The notes under the pieces were generated by a model that was not told the DNA's origin, did no database searches, and was given only the letters and a program-made list of their open reading frames with translations. A stretch of 64,000 nucleotides of DNA, from assembly GCF_017354985.1 (NCBI RefSeq), contig NZ_CP071501.1:2499501-2563500 (forward strand). The letters are read 5' to 3'. Positions 1 to 9,240 of the stretch are shown here, in pieces. Position numbers and translations under genes: made by a program. Source of the stretch: Shewanella cyperi. Its GTDB lineage: Bacteria; Pseudomonadota; Gammaproteobacteria; Enterobacterales; Shewanellaceae. Each line of letters begins with the position of its first letter. Position 1 is the first letter of the stretch.

Positions 1-968
1 AGCTGGCCCGCGCCGCCAAGAAAACCGTGGTGCTGCCCGAAGGCGATGAGCCGCGCACCATCAAGGCCGCCGCGATCTGCGCCGAGCGCGGTATCGCCCG
101 CTGTGTGCTGCTCGGCAAGCCGGAGGAAATCCAACGCATTGCCGCCCAGCAGGAAGTGGTGCTGGGTGAAGATGTGGTGATAGTGGATCCCGACGAGGTG
201 CGCGAGCGCTATGTGGAGCCCATGCTGGATCTGAGGCGCCACAAGGGCCTGACCGAAGTGGTTGCCCGCGAACAACTGGAAGACAATATGGTGCTCGGTA
301 CCATGATGCTGGCCGAAGACGAAGTCGACGGCATAGTCTCGGGCGCCGTGCATACCACGGCCAATACCATCAGGCCGCCGCTGCAGCTGATTAAAACCGC
401 CCCCGGTTCCAGTCTGGTGTCTTCCATCTTCTTTATGCTGATGCCGGATCAGGTGCTGGTCTACGGTGACTGCGCCATTAACCCGGATCCCGATGCCGAG
501 CAGTTGGCGGACATCGCCATCCAATCGGCAGAATCGGCCAAGGCCTTTGGCATTGAGCCCAGGGTGGCGATGATAAGTTACTCCACAGGTGACTCGGGCA
601 CGGGTTCAGACGTGGACAAGGTGCGTGAAGCGACCCGTATCGCCAAACAGAAACGGCCCGACCTGGTCATCGACGGCCCGCTGCAATACGACGCGGCGGT
701 CATGCCGAACGTGGCCCGCTCCAAGGCCCCCGACAGTCCGGTGGCCGGTAAGGCAACCGTGTTTGTGTTCCCGGATCTGAACACGGGTAATACCACCTAC
801 AAGGCGGTACAGCGCAGCGCCGATCTCATCAGTATCGGCCCCATGCTGCAGGGTATGCGCAAGCCGGTGAATGACCTGTCCCGGGGCGCTCTGGTGGACG
901 ATATAGTCTACACCATAGCCCTGACCGCCATTCAGGCCACCCAAAACCAGGGCACAGCAGAAGATTAA
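1..968 (+). CDS. pta: Phosphate acetyltransferase, C-terminal catalytic domain (5' partial)
   Basis: The reading frame is open from base 3 at the window edge, so the gene starts upstream. About 321 residues are visible, matching the whole PTA_PTB catalytic domain that ends the long (about 700-residue) Pta of gammaproteobacteria. Visible blocks include [11 protein letters not shown] at the domain start, [20 protein letters not shown] in the substrate region, and [13 protein letters not shown] near the end. The enzyme interconverts acetyl-CoA plus phosphate and acetyl phosphate plus CoA in the cytoplasm. AckA normally sits just upstream and would lie outside the window. A strong terminator follows the stop, so this is the last gene of its unit. 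The N-terminal DRTGG-type regulatory domain cannot be seen here. Confidence 0.95.
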   Translation, partial: LARAAKKTVVLPEGDEPRTIKAAAICAERGIARCVLLGKPEEIQRIAAQQEVVLGEDVVIVDPDEVRERYVEPMLDLRRHKGLTEVVAREQLEDNMVLGTMMLAEDEVDGIVSGAVHTTANTIRPPLQLIKTAPGSSLVSSIFFMLMPDQVLVYGDCAINPDPDAEQLADIAIQSAESAKAFGIEPRVAMISYSTGDSGTGSDVDKVREATRIAKQKRPDLVIDGPLQYDAAVMPNVARSKAPDSPVAGKATVFVFPDLNTGNTTYKAVQRSADLISIGPMLQGMRKPVNDLSRGALVDDIVYTIALTAIQATQNQGTAED

Positions 969-997
969 GCTCGCGCGGGTTTGCGGTCCGAAAACGA

Positions 998-1027
998 AAA
1001 AAGCACTGCCTTGGCAGTGCTTTTTTA
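998..1027 (+). terminator. Rho-independent terminator after pta
   Basis: A hairpin with arms GCACTGCC and GGCAGTGC is followed directly by a run of T and preceded by a run of A. It lies about 30 bases after the pta stop. The A-run means it could also work on the opposite strand. Confidence 0.9.
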
Positions 1028-1151
1028 TGCTTCCGGGGTCTATTTTCAGGACCCCAGCAGCAGATGGTGCAGATAGCGTCACTTTTTGAACAGCAACAAT
1101 AAGCCACTTAATTCAGCAACTTAACTAATTCACCCCGAGTCTTCAACACAG

Positions 1152-1174
1152 TTTTCCACAGATTCTGTGGATAA
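1152..1174. promoter_or_regulatory. Palindromic pair of DnaA boxes in the pta 3' intergenic region
   Basis: TTTTCCACA at 1152-1160 and TGTGGATAA at 1166-1174 (TTATCCACA on the other strand) both fit the DnaA box consensus TTWTNCACA and face each other. Together they make a near-perfect palindrome with 10-base arms and a 3-base centre. An AT-rich tract (about 1187-1200) follows. The rest of the 969-1307 gap holds the pta terminator and presumably the promoter of the next gene; I see no other gene in it. Function in titrating or reactivating DnaA, or in transcriptional control, is inference. Confidence 0.55.
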
Positions 1175-1307
1175 CCATGCCAGGTTATCTTTTTATATAT
1201 GACACGATATCCCCACCAGAGCAAGACTTAAGCAGGCAGTTATGGCAATGCTTGTCCCTGGGGCGAAAAATCGGGATACTGGATCCCATTCCAAAAGATC
1301 AGACCCC

Positions 1308-1748
1308 ATGGCGCCGATGTTACGTATCATTCTGATTGCTTTACTCTTGTTAAGCGGATGCCGCCAACAGGACGACTCTGCTACCAACCTGACCCCGGAA
1401 CAGGTTTCACTGGGCTTTTTCCGTGCCATCTATGTGGACCGGGACGTGGAAAAAGCCACCCAGTTTGTGGATGCACCACTCAAGGAAGTGTTGCGGCACT
1501 ATTACATCGCCGCCTCGGTTCAACGCCATATGTTGAATCTGTCGATGACGGATGTGGAGATGGAAATTGATGAAATTGACATCGACTTTTTCCGCAAATT
1601 CACCAAGGACGTCACTGTGATAGTCAAGCTCAAGGGCATCAAGGCCGGAGAGCCCTGGATAGACGACAGAACCCTGAGGCTGCACAAGCGCGGCAATGAA
1701 TGGATCATTGTTGAAGTCATGAAAGAAAAACGGATTGTAAACGGCTAA
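1308..1748 (+). CDS. Small predicted lipoprotein, NTF2-like/DUF4878-like
   Basis: About 146 residues. The N terminus carries a lipoprotein signal: a hydrophobic run ending in LLLLSGC, so the mature protein would begin at that Cys and be lipid-anchored in the cell envelope. The rest (EQVSLGFFRAIYVDRDVEKA, then charged beta-strand-like stretches ending RGNEWIIVEV) resembles small NTF2-fold DUF4878-type lipoproteins, which is a family-style guess rather than a firm match. ATG at 1308 was chosen because it puts the signal peptide near the start; ATG at 1317 is an alternative, and neither has a strong ribosome-binding site. The frame is open further upstream to 1242, but that would bury the signal peptide. 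Specific function unknown. Confidence 0.7.
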   Translation: MAPMLRIILIALLLLSGCRQQDDSATNLTPEQVSLGFFRAIYVDRDVEKATQFVDAPLKEVLRHYYIAASVQRHMLNLSMTDVEMEIDEIDIDFFRKFTKDVTVIVKLKGIKAGEPWIDDRTLRLHKRGNEWIIVEVMKEKRIVNG

Positions 1749-1788
1749 CCGCTGCCGGAGCGTTTTGCAGTGCTGCAAAACCCAAGAT

Positions 1789-1820
1789 AAAAAAAAGCGC
1801 CCCGACCGGGGCGCTTTTTT
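1789..1820. terminator. Bidirectional terminator between convergent genes
   Basis: GCGCCCC and GGGGCGC arms around GACC, flanked by A-run on the left and T-run on the right, sit between the lipoprotein gene and the small minus-strand gene. A separate perfect 9-base inverted repeat (GTTTTGCAG / CTGCAAAAC) lies just upstream at about 1762-1781. Confidence 0.85.
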
Positions 1821-1852
1821 ATGGTCCAGCTGTCCTTGGACAGCACAATCCG

Positions 1853-1951
1853 TTAGTCCAAAAACGCTTCTTCGTCATGTTTCACAGGCAGAGAAGCAAT
1901 CACTTCATCCTGTACCTGGTAGTAGGCGCTTTCGTAATCATGCATATCCAT
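1853..1951 (-). CDS. Very small acidic protein of unknown function (32 aa)
   Basis: A 32-residue frame beginning MDMHDYESAYYQVQDEV and ending HDEEAFLD. The start is supported by GGAG six bases upstream of the ATG; the frame stays open further upstream to 2071 but without a comparable ribosome-binding site and with less coding-like residues. It is acidic and tyrosine-rich, with no signal peptide or membrane segment. A terminator lies immediately downstream. I do not recognise a family. It could be the end of a longer 60-70 residue protein if an upstream start is used. Confidence 0.5.
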   Translation of the reverse strand: MDMHDYESAYYQVQDEVIASLPVKHDEEAFLD

Positions 1952-2322
1952 AACTGGCTCCGGATTGGTTGAGGTCGGGTACACAGGTCGGTCTATTCTT
2001 TGCAGACATCGTATCCTGGAGAAATCCATTCGGTGAGAACGGGATTTCATGGTTGCGGAGTATACCAGCACGCCCCCTACAATTACAAAGAAGAATTACA
2101 GAAAACTTTCAGAAATGTTTCGAGTTGAAAGTTTAAATGCCGAAATCAGCCGATTTCAGCTCCATAAAACTGAAAGTCTTTCATGCTGCCACCTCAAAAT
2201 TCGCCTTTATCCGACTTGTTAGCAGTCAAAAGTATTAGCGCTTGCTGGTTACAAGAAAATGTTATAGGGAGCCGGTTTGGCTGGTGCTATTTGTTAAAGC
2301 ATCAACAGCAGGAGACTGTACT
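1952..2322. other. Intergenic region between two divergent small genes
   Basis: About 370 bases without a convincing gene. It contains a short perfect hairpin (GAAATC-AGCC-GATTTC, 2142-2157) and an outer pair ACTTTCAG (2105-2112) / CTGAAAGT (2170-2177) enclosing it, plus AT-rich stretches suitable for divergent promoters. No promoter could be fixed with confidence. Confidence 0.5.
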
Positions 2323-2544
2323 ATGAATGCGCTGATTGAATATGAAGCCGGCAGGCTCGCCAACCTCATGCTCCATGGGGATACTTTAGGGATCCGTCTG
2401 TTTATGGAACACATGCACATCCCTCTGGATGTGCAGGACAGGTTGTTTGCCGAAATGGCCACCTTGGATGGCGATACCTCACGGATAGCCAGCTGGCTGG
2501 AAACCCATGGCCAATCCACCATGCCGGAGCGACTCGGCAACTGA
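2323..2544 (+). CDS. Small conserved-looking protein of unknown function (73 aa)
   Basis: A 73-residue frame starting MNALIEYEAGRLANLML. The ATG at 2323 has AGGAG eight bases upstream, which is why it was preferred over the longer frame opening at 2242. The sequence looks helical and amphipathic (LANLMLHGDTLGIRLFMEHM, then LDVQDRLFAEMA), acidic, with no signal peptide or transmembrane segment. It is probably cytoplasmic. No family recognised; no operon partner, since the next gene is convergent. Confidence 0.6.
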   Translation: MNALIEYEAGRLANLMLHGDTLGIRLFMEHMHIPLDVQDRLFAEMATLDGDTSRIASWLETHGQSTMPERLGN

Positions 2545-2633
2545 CCCTTCCTGCATTCACCAGAATTTAATGGCCCGGCGCAAGCATTGGGCCAGTAAAC
2601 CAAGAGTGGTGGCCGCCCGCCGCCAGCCTTGGC

Positions 2634-3551
2634 TTATTGTTCTGCGGGTAAGCTGTACCTTAACACCTTGAGGGATTTCTGCTCGTCCATGTCGGCATAG
2701 ATGGCCGGATTGGCGAGGCGCTCAATAAACTCCAGTTGGGGCGCGACTTCCTGCACCTGGGCTGCCAAAAAATCACACCCCAATTCCGGTGCGTTGAGGC
2801 ACAGCAACAAGTCGCCGCCCGGCGTCAGCAACTCGGGCAAACGCCTGAGCAGGCGCACATAATCCTTGGTGGCAATAAAGCTGCCCTTCTGGTTGCTCGG
2901 CGGATCGGCAATGATGAGATCATAAGGCCCCAATTTGCTGAGCTTGCCCCAGGACTTGAAAATGTCATGGCCAAGAAAACGAGCCCCGGCGGCAAAACCA
3001 TTGAGCAAATGGTTCTGTTTGCCTATGGCAAGCGCCCCTTTAGCCATGTCCATATTCACCACGTTATCGGCACCACCGGCGAGCGCCGCCACCGAAAACC
3101 CACAGGTATAGGCAAAGAGATTAAGCACGTTTTTGCCCGCCGCCTGTTCCCTCACCCACTGACGACCGGCGCGCATATCGAGGAAGAGTCCATGGTTCTG
3201 GCCCCTGAGCAGGTGCACCTGAAATTTAAGCCCCTGCTCAGTGATATTATGGGGCTCGGGCACGGCGCCGCTGAGGATAAGGGTTTGGCTGTCGACACCG
3301 GCACGCAACTGATAGACCAGATTAGGCTCTCCAGATCTGCCATGACGGAGCCAGAATTCGCTGATGGCCCGCTGATAAAGAGCAAGCTCGGTTTCACCCA
3401 GTTCGCTGAAGCTGGTCAGCAGCAATACCGGCTCATACCAGTCCAGACACAGGTGTTCGACACCGGGATACAGGCCACCGCGGCCATGGAACATACGGCC
3501 GCTGTCTGCGGGGAACTCTACCTGCTGCAAAAATTCAACGAATAAATCCAT
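2634..3551 (-). CDS. Class I SAM-dependent methyltransferase, RlmI/RlmK-like
   Basis: About 305 residues starting MDLFVEFLQQVEF. SAM motif I is visible as VLNLFAYTCGFSVAAL (about residues 142-157) and the catalytic-type motif IV as LIIADPPSNQKGSF. This arrangement is that of the COG1092 group containing the 23S rRNA m5C methyltransferase RlmI, but the protein is shorter than RlmI and lacks its N-terminal PUA domain, resembling instead the methyltransferase half of RlmK-type proteins. The target is probably rRNA but is not shown. Its start lies 4 bases after the stop of the upstream permease gene, so the two are likely cotranscribed. Confidence 0.75.
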   Translation of the reverse strand: MDLFVEFLQQVEFPADSGRMFHGRGGLYPGVEHLCLDWYEPVLLLTSFSELGETELALYQRAISEFWLRHGRSGEPNLVYQLRAGVDSQTLILSGAVPEPHNITEQGLKFQVHLLRGQNHGLFLDMRAGRQWVREQAAGKNVLNLFAYTCGFSVAALAGGADNVVNMDMAKGALAIGKQNHLLNGFAAGARFLGHDIFKSWGKLSKLGPYDLIIADPPSNQKGSFIATKDYVRLLRRLPELLTPGGDLLLCLNAPELGCDFLAAQVQEVAPQLEFIERLANPAIYADMDEQKSLKVLRYSLPAEQ

Positions 3552-3555
3552 GCTG

Positions 3556-4632
3556 TTACTGCTCTTTCGATGGGGCCTCAACCTTGGGCGCTACATGCTT
3601 GTCATCAACCTGATCTGCCAGCAAAATCGCCAGCCAGTTACCGCTGGAACTGGACTCCAGCGCTATCTTGACAATCATGGTCAGGGGCACGGATAACAAC
3701 ATACCGACCGAGCCCAGCAGCCAGCCCCAGAAGATCAAAGACAGGAACACCACCAGGGTCGACAGGCCCAGGCCACGCCCCATGAATCTGGGTTCAATGA
3801 CATTGCCCATCACCATGTTGGTACCCAGGTACAGCAGCGCCGTACCGCCGGCCGCGCCGGGGCCCAGCTGAATAAAGGCGAGGAGAATAGCCGGAATGGC
3901 GGCAATAATCGAGCCTATATTGGGAATGTAATTGAACAGGAAAGCGATGACGCCCCACAGCAGGGCGTAATCCACACCGATAAGCGACAGGCCTATACCC
4001 ACCACGGCACCTGTGGCCAGGCTGACCAGGGTCTTTATCACCATGTATTCATTGACCGACTGCAGGAAACGGTCGATTTGCTTGAGGCGCATATCCGGAT
4101 CGTCCAGCGCCAGGTGCAACTTCTTCGGCAACTGCTGGGCCTCGAACAGCATAAAAACTATGGTCAGGATAATCAGGAACAAATTGGCCATCACATTGCC
4201 CACGCCGGAGAGCATGTTGGTGGTCATGGACAAGGCCATGCCGGGGTCAAAATAGGCCAGCACCTGATCCTTGGAGATCTGCACATTCAAAGCCTGCAAC
4301 TTTTCCAGCACCCAGGCAAATTGCTGCACCAGTTGCCCCCGGTAATGGGGCAATTGCTTGGAAAACTCGTTTACCGAACTGCCCACCAGGGTTGCCAGCC
4401 ACAAGCCCGCCAACACTATCACCAGCATCAGTAGCATGACCGCCAACCACTTGGGGACCCGAAAGCGCATCAGGTAAACAATGACGGGATTACAGATCAC
4501 CGCAATAAACACCGACAGCACAAAGGGCACCACTATGGGGCTCGCCGCCTTGATCCCGGCCAGGATCACTATTAAAAACGCCATGATGGCAAAGCCCTTG
4601 AAGGCCATGGAAGGCCGCTCGATTGGAAACAT
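3556..4632 (-). CDS. AI-2E transporter family (PerM/YdiK-like) permease
   Basis: About 358 residues with several hydrophobic segments: two near the N terminus (from [12 protein letters not shown]), one near [20 protein letters not shown], a central periplasmic/helical region, and a C-terminal bundle including [32 protein letters not shown]. The FNYIPNIGS motif is a hallmark of the AI-2E exporter (TqsA/PerM/YdiK) family. The real substrate is unknown for most members. The ATG at 4632 was chosen because AAGGA precedes it; the frame is open back to 4716. Divergent from folX, and upstream of the methyltransferase gene in one unit. Confidence 0.85.
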   Translation of the reverse strand: MFPIERPSMAFKGFAIMAFLIVILAGIKAASPIVVPFVLSVFIAVICNPVIVYLMRFRVPKWLAVMLLMLVIVLAGLWLATLVGSSVNEFSKQLPHYRGQLVQQFAWVLEKLQALNVQISKDQVLAYFDPGMALSMTTNMLSGVGNVMANLFLIILTIVFMLFEAQQLPKKLHLALDDPDMRLKQIDRFLQSVNEYMVIKTLVSLATGAVVGIGLSLIGVDYALLWGVIAFLFNYIPNIGSIIAAIPAILLAFIQLGPGAAGGTALLYLGTNMVMGNVIEPRFMGRGLGLSTLVVFLSLIFWGWLLGSVGMLLSVPLTMIVKIALESSSSGNWLAILLADQVDDKHVAPKVEAPSKEQ

Positions 4633-4709
4633 TCCAGAAATTCCTTTTTTTCCCGGGGCCTGAATTGCTACTCTTGTGCCCCACCATACATAGATTGCAG
4701 CTGACAAAG

Positions 4710-5078
4710 ATGACATCAGATACAGCCACCATCAGGATCAAGAACCTGCGCCTGCGTACCCACATAGGCATCAAGGAAGACGAGATAAACAACAAACAGG
4801 ATGTGATTATCAACGTCCGCATCGATTACCGGGCCAGCCGTGCCATGCAAAGCGACCAAATGGATGACGCGCTCAATTATCGCACCATTACCAAAAAAAT
4901 CATCGCCTTGGTGGAGAATAACCGCTTTTCACTGTTGGAACACCTGACCCGTAAGGTGCTCGACATTGCCTGCGAGCACGATTGGGTTGAATCGGCCAAT
5001 GTCGAAGTGGACAAACCCCATGCCCTGCGTTTCGCTGACTCGGTATCCATGGAACTCAGGTACACCCGCGGCGAATAA
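4710..5078 (+). CDS. folX: Dihydroneopterin triphosphate 2'-epimerase
   Basis: A 122-residue protein of the dihydroneopterin aldolase/epimerase (FolB/FolX) fold. It shows [20 protein letters not shown] at the N terminus, [12 protein letters not shown] in the middle and [19 protein letters not shown] at the end. Length and the NYRTITK block favour FolX (dihydroneopterin triphosphate to dihydromonapterin triphosphate) over FolB. The next gene is the YfcH-like protein, the same folX-yfcH pairing seen in E. coli, which supports the call. It acts as a cytoplasmic oligomer. ATG at 4710 chosen from homologous N-terminus length; ribosome-binding site is weak. Confidence 0.88.
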   Translation: MTSDTATIRIKNLRLRTHIGIKEDEINNKQDVIINVRIDYRASRAMQSDQMDDALNYRTITKKIIALVENNRFSLLEHLTRKVLDIACEHDWVESANVEVDKPHALRFADSVSMELRYTRGE

Positions 5079-5149
5079 ATTCACCTGGGGCCAACAGCGT
5101 GTCCGCCAGGGTATATGCTTGATACAAGAGGGGCAAAGGAGACAAATCC

Positions 5150-6043
5150 ATGAAGATCTTCATCACCGGTGCCACGGGTTTTATCGGGCGGCAATTGGTG
5201 GCCACCCTGGCCGAGCATGAGTTGCGGGTTTTAACCCGCGATGTGGGCCGGGCAAGGGACCTTCTCGGTGAAGGCATCCAATACCTGACGGACCTTAACC
5301 GGTTGGAAAATTTCAATGACGTCGATGCGGTGATCAACCTCGCCGGTGAACCCATTGTGGGCCGACGTTGGAGTGACGCCCAAAAGCATGTGCTCAAGCA
5401 CAGCCGTTGGGATATCACCAGCACACTCACAGGTCTCATTCAGCAGAGCGACAATCCCCCCGCGGTATTTATCAGCGGCTCTGCCGTCGGCTTCTACGGC
5501 AATCAGGGCAATCAGGTAGTCACCGAAGCCAGCCTGCCGGTGGACGACTTTGCCCATGAAATCTGTGCCACCTGGGAACAACTGGCCCTGGAAGCCGCCT
5601 CGCCCCAAACCCGGGTGTGCATCATCCGCACCGGCGTGGTATTGGCCCTGGGCGGCGGCGCCCTGGCCAAAATGCTGCCACCTTTCCGCTTGGGTTTGGG
5701 TGGTCCCATCGGCAGCGGCAATCAGGGGATCAGCTGGATCCACATGGATGACATGATCCGTCTGATCCACTTTTTACTGAGTAATCCCGGTTGTCGCGGC
5801 ATCTACAATGCCTGCGCCCCAAATCCCGTCAGCAACCGTGACTTTGCCGGCGCCCTGGGAAGGGCACTGCACAGGCCCGCCCTGCTGCCGGTACCTGAGT
5901 TGGCATTGAAACTCTTGCTCGGGGAAGCCAGCACCATGGTCACCGGGGGGCAATATGTGCTGCCACAGCGGGTAGAGGAAGCCGGCTTTCGCTTCCTGTT
6001 CCCCAAAATTGATCAGGCCATGGAAGCCATCTTCCCCGACTGA
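5150..6043 (+). CDS. yfcH: YfcH/TIGR01777-family NAD(P)-binding epimerase-like protein
   Basis: 297 residues. The N terminus is a Rossmann motif, MKIFITGATGFIGRQLV; NLAGEPIVGRRW and SGSAVGFYGN are typical of the TIGR01777 branch of extended SDR proteins; the end (from about residue 245) fits the DUF1731 C-terminal domain. Biochemical activity of the family is not established. AAGGAG lies 8 bases before the ATG. Placed 71 bases after folX on the same strand, so likely cotranscribed. Confidence 0.88.
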   Translation: MKIFITGATGFIGRQLVATLAEHELRVLTRDVGRARDLLGEGIQYLTDLNRLENFNDVDAVINLAGEPIVGRRWSDAQKHVLKHSRWDITSTLTGLIQQSDNPPAVFISGSAVGFYGNQGNQVVTEASLPVDDFAHEICATWEQLALEAASPQTRVCIIRTGVVLALGGGALAKMLPPFRLGLGGPIGSGNQGISWIHMDDMIRLIHFLLSNPGCRGIYNACAPNPVSNRDFAGALGRALHRPALLPVPELALKLLLGEASTMVTGGQYVLPQRVEEAGFRFLFPKIDQAMEAIFPD

Positions 6044-6069
6044 TAACTGTTTTCCTGACAGTCGCAGGC

Positions 6070-8520
6070 TCAATCGGCCCTCAGCAAACTGGCCGCGGTG
6101 CGCTGCAGCAATTGCCGACAACGCCAATAGCCCAGGCTCGCCACCAATATGGCTCCTCCGCCACAGGCGAGCGGCCACCACTGCGGATGCAAAAAGGCTT
6201 TGAGTTCGAATACCTGGGTCTTGAGCAGGTACAGGGAAAACTCAGACACCAACACGGCCAACAAGCCGGCAATACCGCCGAGCAGGGCAAATTCCATGGC
6301 GGTAGCCAGACGCAACAAGCGCCCGGGAGCACCGAAGGTTCTGAGCACCGCCAATTCCCTTTGTCTGAGCACCATACCCGCTTCGGTTTGGGCGAACAGC
6401 ACCAGGGCGCTGGCACAGAGCACCAAAGCCAGCACCAGAGACAGAGCCATGGACACCTGGGCCACTATGTCCCTGAGCTGGCCCACCATGGCGTCCACGT
6501 CTATCACCGAAATGGTCGGGAAGCCCTTGATAAGGGAAAGGATCAGCTCCCGGCGCTCCGCCGGCAGGTGGAAACTTGCCATGGAGGTGTAGGCAAAGCC
6601 CTGCAGTGCTGCTGGCGGAAAGATCATAAAGAAATTCGGCTGCAGGGTTTCCCAATGTACCTGACGCACACTGGTGACCCTGACGCTGACGGGTCTGTTG
6701 TCTATCACGAACTCCAGCTTATCCCCGAGCCCTATACCCAAACGCTCCGCGACGCCGGATTCCACCGACACAGTGTCGGCGTCCGGGGTAAACTTTCCGG
6801 ACAGGAGTTCATTATTGGCCGGAATACGCTCCTGCCAGGTGAGATTGAGCTCACGCCCTATCCCTACCCTGCCGCCCTCGGCCTCTGCCTGCTCCTGGCT
6901 CACCAGGGGCTCACCGTTAATGGCCGCCAAACGTCCGCGCACCACGGGATAGATGGCAGTGGCTTCGATACCCCTCTCATCGAAGAAGGCTTTCAGCGGC
7001 ACTTCATCCTCGGGCGCGATATTGACCAGGAAATAATTGGGCGCCCCTTCGGGTAACTGCTGGCGCCATTCCTGCAACAGGTCCTGGCGCAGCGCCAAAA
7101 TGGTCAGCAGCAACACCAGCGCCGTGGAAAAACCCACCAGCTGCAGGGCGTTTTGCCTGGCACGGCGCCTGAGGCCCGCCAGCGCCAATTGCATCGGATT
7201 GGTGGTCCGCATCCCCAGGCCATGGCCAAGACGGATCATGGTCAGTCCCAGCACCACCAAGAGCAAGGCCAGCAATAACACGCCGGCGACAACAGACAGG
7301 GTCAGGGCCCAGGAACGGGAATAAATCCAGCCAAGGGCCGTCATGGCGCTCAGACTCAGCAGCAGATGCAACCACATGCCCGGCGTCAAGCCTTCCAGCT
7401 GGCCATTAAGCACCCGCAGCGGTGGAATGCGCAGCAACCTGAGCATGGGATAAGCCGAAAACATCAGGGCGCTGATAAGGCCAGTGGTGCAACCAAGCAG
7501 CAATGGCCTGAGTAAAGGGGCGTCGTAGACCCTGATTGAGGGGGGTAAAAAAGCACTGACGGCCGCATCCAGCGCCAAGCCCCCCAGCAACCCCAAACAC
7601 ACTCCGGTCAGGGTCACCAGCAACAGGTGCAGGCCGAAGATGGTGCGAATTTGCACCGCACTGGCACCGAAGGTCTTGAGCATGGCCACCACATCGTAGT
7701 GACGCTGGCAATAACGCTGGGCGGCAATGCCTATGGCGGCACAGGCGAGCGCTATGCCGAGCAAACTCGCCAGCAATAAAAAGCGCTCCGCCCTGACCAC
7801 GGCCTGGGCCACAGGGGAGTCTCCCGAGGTGGGGTCTATCCAGCGCTGACTGCTACTGAGTTCAGCTTTAACCTTGGCTTCAAAGTCTGCCAATGCTGCG
7901 GGATCTCCCGCAAACTGGTATCGGTAGGTTACCCGGCTGCCGGGACTTATGACCCCCGTGGAAGCCACATCCTCCAGGCGCATCAGCACCACAGGCGCCG
8001 AGGCAAAGGGATTGAAACCGGCATCGGGCAGCTGCGCGATTTCCCCGGCCATATTGAAGTTGCGCTCACCCAGTTCAATGTGTTGCGGGTAGCCAAGCAG
8101 GCCCCCCAGGCGACTTTCGTACCAGAGGCTGCCGACTGCGGGTAATCCATCTGCCGGCCCGTCAATCATGGCAATATGCCCCTTGAGCGGATAGCCGTCG
8201 GCCACGGCCCGCACAGTCACCAATTGGAACGCCTCGCCGGCATACACCATGGAGTTGAATTGCAGGCTGTCTACCCGCCGCAACTGCAACTTATCGGCCA
8301 ACGCCAGTATGGTTTCCGCTATGGGCTGGGGGGATTCAATGATGCGATCGGCAGCAATAAAACGGCTCGCCTGCCCATTGATGGCCAACTGCAGGCGCTC
8401 GCTGACCCGGGCAAGGCCGGTCACGGCCAGGACCGCCAGGGCGATGGCCAGTACAATCAGCAGCAATTGCCCCTGACGCAGTTCCCGGCGCAATAATCTC
8501 AGTGCCAGCGTCAATCCCAT
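6070..8520 (-). CDS. ybbP: ABC transporter permease, YbbP-like (FtsX/MacB type)
   Basis: 816 residues with one N-terminal membrane helix (LLLIVLAIALAVLAVTGLARV), a large periplasmic region, a central FtsX-type helix cluster (about residues 250-470), a second periplasmic region and a final FtsX cluster (about 690-800). This double-FtsX layout is that of YbbP, the permease partner of YbbA, thought to move or extract lipophilic substrates at the inner membrane. Its start overlaps the last 10 bases of ybbA, indicating translational coupling. The ybbA-ybbP pair divergent from tesA is the E. coli order. Confidence 0.9.
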   Translation of the reverse strand: MGLTLALRLLRRELRQGQLLLIVLAIALAVLAVTGLARVSERLQLAINGQASRFIAADRIIESPQPIAETILALADKLQLRRVDSLQFNSMVYAGEAFQLVTVRAVADGYPLKGHIAMIDGPADGLPAVGSLWYESRLGGLLGYPQHIELGERNFNMAGEIAQLPDAGFNPFASAPVVLMRLEDVASTGVISPGSRVTYRYQFAGDPAALADFEAKVKAELSSSQRWIDPTSGDSPVAQAVVRAERFLLLASLLGIALACAAIGIAAQRYCQRHYDVVAMLKTFGASAVQIRTIFGLHLLLVTLTGVCLGLLGGLALDAAVSAFLPPSIRVYDAPLLRPLLLGCTTGLISALMFSAYPMLRLLRIPPLRVLNGQLEGLTPGMWLHLLLSLSAMTALGWIYSRSWALTLSVVAGVLLLALLLVVLGLTMIRLGHGLGMRTTNPMQLALAGLRRRARQNALQLVGFSTALVLLLTILALRQDLLQEWRQQLPEGAPNYFLVNIAPEDEVPLKAFFDERGIEATAIYPVVRGRLAAINGEPLVSQEQAEAEGGRVGIGRELNLTWQERIPANNELLSGKFTPDADTVSVESGVAERLGIGLGDKLEFVIDNRPVSVRVTSVRQVHWETLQPNFFMIFPPAALQGFAYTSMASFHLPAERRELILSLIKGFPTISVIDVDAMVGQLRDIVAQVSMALSLVLALVLCASALVLFAQTEAGMVLRQRELAVLRTFGAPGRLLRLATAMEFALLGGIAGLLAVLVSEFSLYLLKTQVFELKAFLHPQWWPLACGGGAILVASLGYWRCRQLLQRTAASLLRAD

Positions 8521-9227
8521 GTGCCGGTCTCCTTTGTCCTTGGGGTTGCAGCTGCCTCGGACAGTTCGCCGGCCTGCATCAACAGCTGCCGCTGACAGCG
8601 CTGCGCCAGAGTCAGATCGTGGGTCACCAACACCAGGGTCGTGTGACTCTCACGGTTCATGGCAAACAGCATGTCGGCAATCTTATGGGCATTGGCGGCA
8701 TCCAGATTGCCGGTGGGCTCATCGGCAAACAGTACCTTGGGTTCGCTGATAAAAGCCCGGGCTATGGCCACCCGCTGCTGCTCGCCGCCGGACAACTGCT
8801 TGGGCAAGTGATTCAGTCTGTGACCCAGTCCCACCCGCTGCAACAGCCCCATGGCCCGCTCCCTGGCGTCGGCGCGTCCGGCCAGCTCCGCCGGCAACAT
8901 GACGTTTTCCAGGGCCGTAAGGGTGTCAACCAACATAAAGGTTTGAAAAATAAAGCTGACCTTTTCCTTACGCAGGCTGGCACGCTGTTCTTCATCCAAT
9001 ACCGACAGAGCTTCCCCATCGAGCCAAATTTCCCCCGAACTTGGGGTATCCAGGGCCGCCAATAGTCCCAGCAGAGTCGACTTGCCGGAGCCTGACGGCC
9101 CCACTATCGCCAGGCTTTGACCCGGCTTGACATCCAAATTGATGCCACTCAGGATAGAAAGCTCCCCCTCCTGGGTTGAGACCTGTTTACTGAGGTTTTC
9201 CACTTTGATTACGCTGAAATCTGACAT
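8511..9227 (-). CDS. ybbA: ABC transporter ATP-binding protein, YbbA-like
   Basis: 238 residues from [14 protein letters not shown]. Walker A is GPSGSGKST, the signature [14 protein letters not shown], Walker [13 protein letters not shown] and the H-loop VTHD. The [21 protein letters not shown]-loop region is typical of the LolD/MacB/YbbA subfamily that energises FtsX-type permeases. The start at 9227 was chosen over an open frame extending to 9311 because family members begin just before the ENLSK strand. It overlaps ybbP by 10 bases. Its start lies only about 13 bases from the likely start of tesA on the other strand. Confidence 0.92.
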   Translation of the reverse strand: MSDFSVIKVENLSKQVSTQEGELSILSGINLDVKPGQSLAIVGPSGSGKSTLLGLLAALDTPSSGEIWLDGEALSVLDEEQRASLRKEKVSFIFQTFMLVDTLTALENVMLPAELAGRADARERAMGLLQRVGLGHRLNHLPKQLSGGEQQRVAIARAFISEPKVLFADEPTGNLDAANAHKIADMLFAMNRESHTTLVLVTHDLTLAQRCQRQLLMQAGELSEAAATPRTKETGTWD

Positions 9228-9240
9228 CTTGTCCTTCTCT

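Noticed and set aside
2736..3545. 269-codon plus-strand frame opposite the methyltransferase gene
   Set aside because: Shadow frame; the minus-strand protein has clear SAM motifs.
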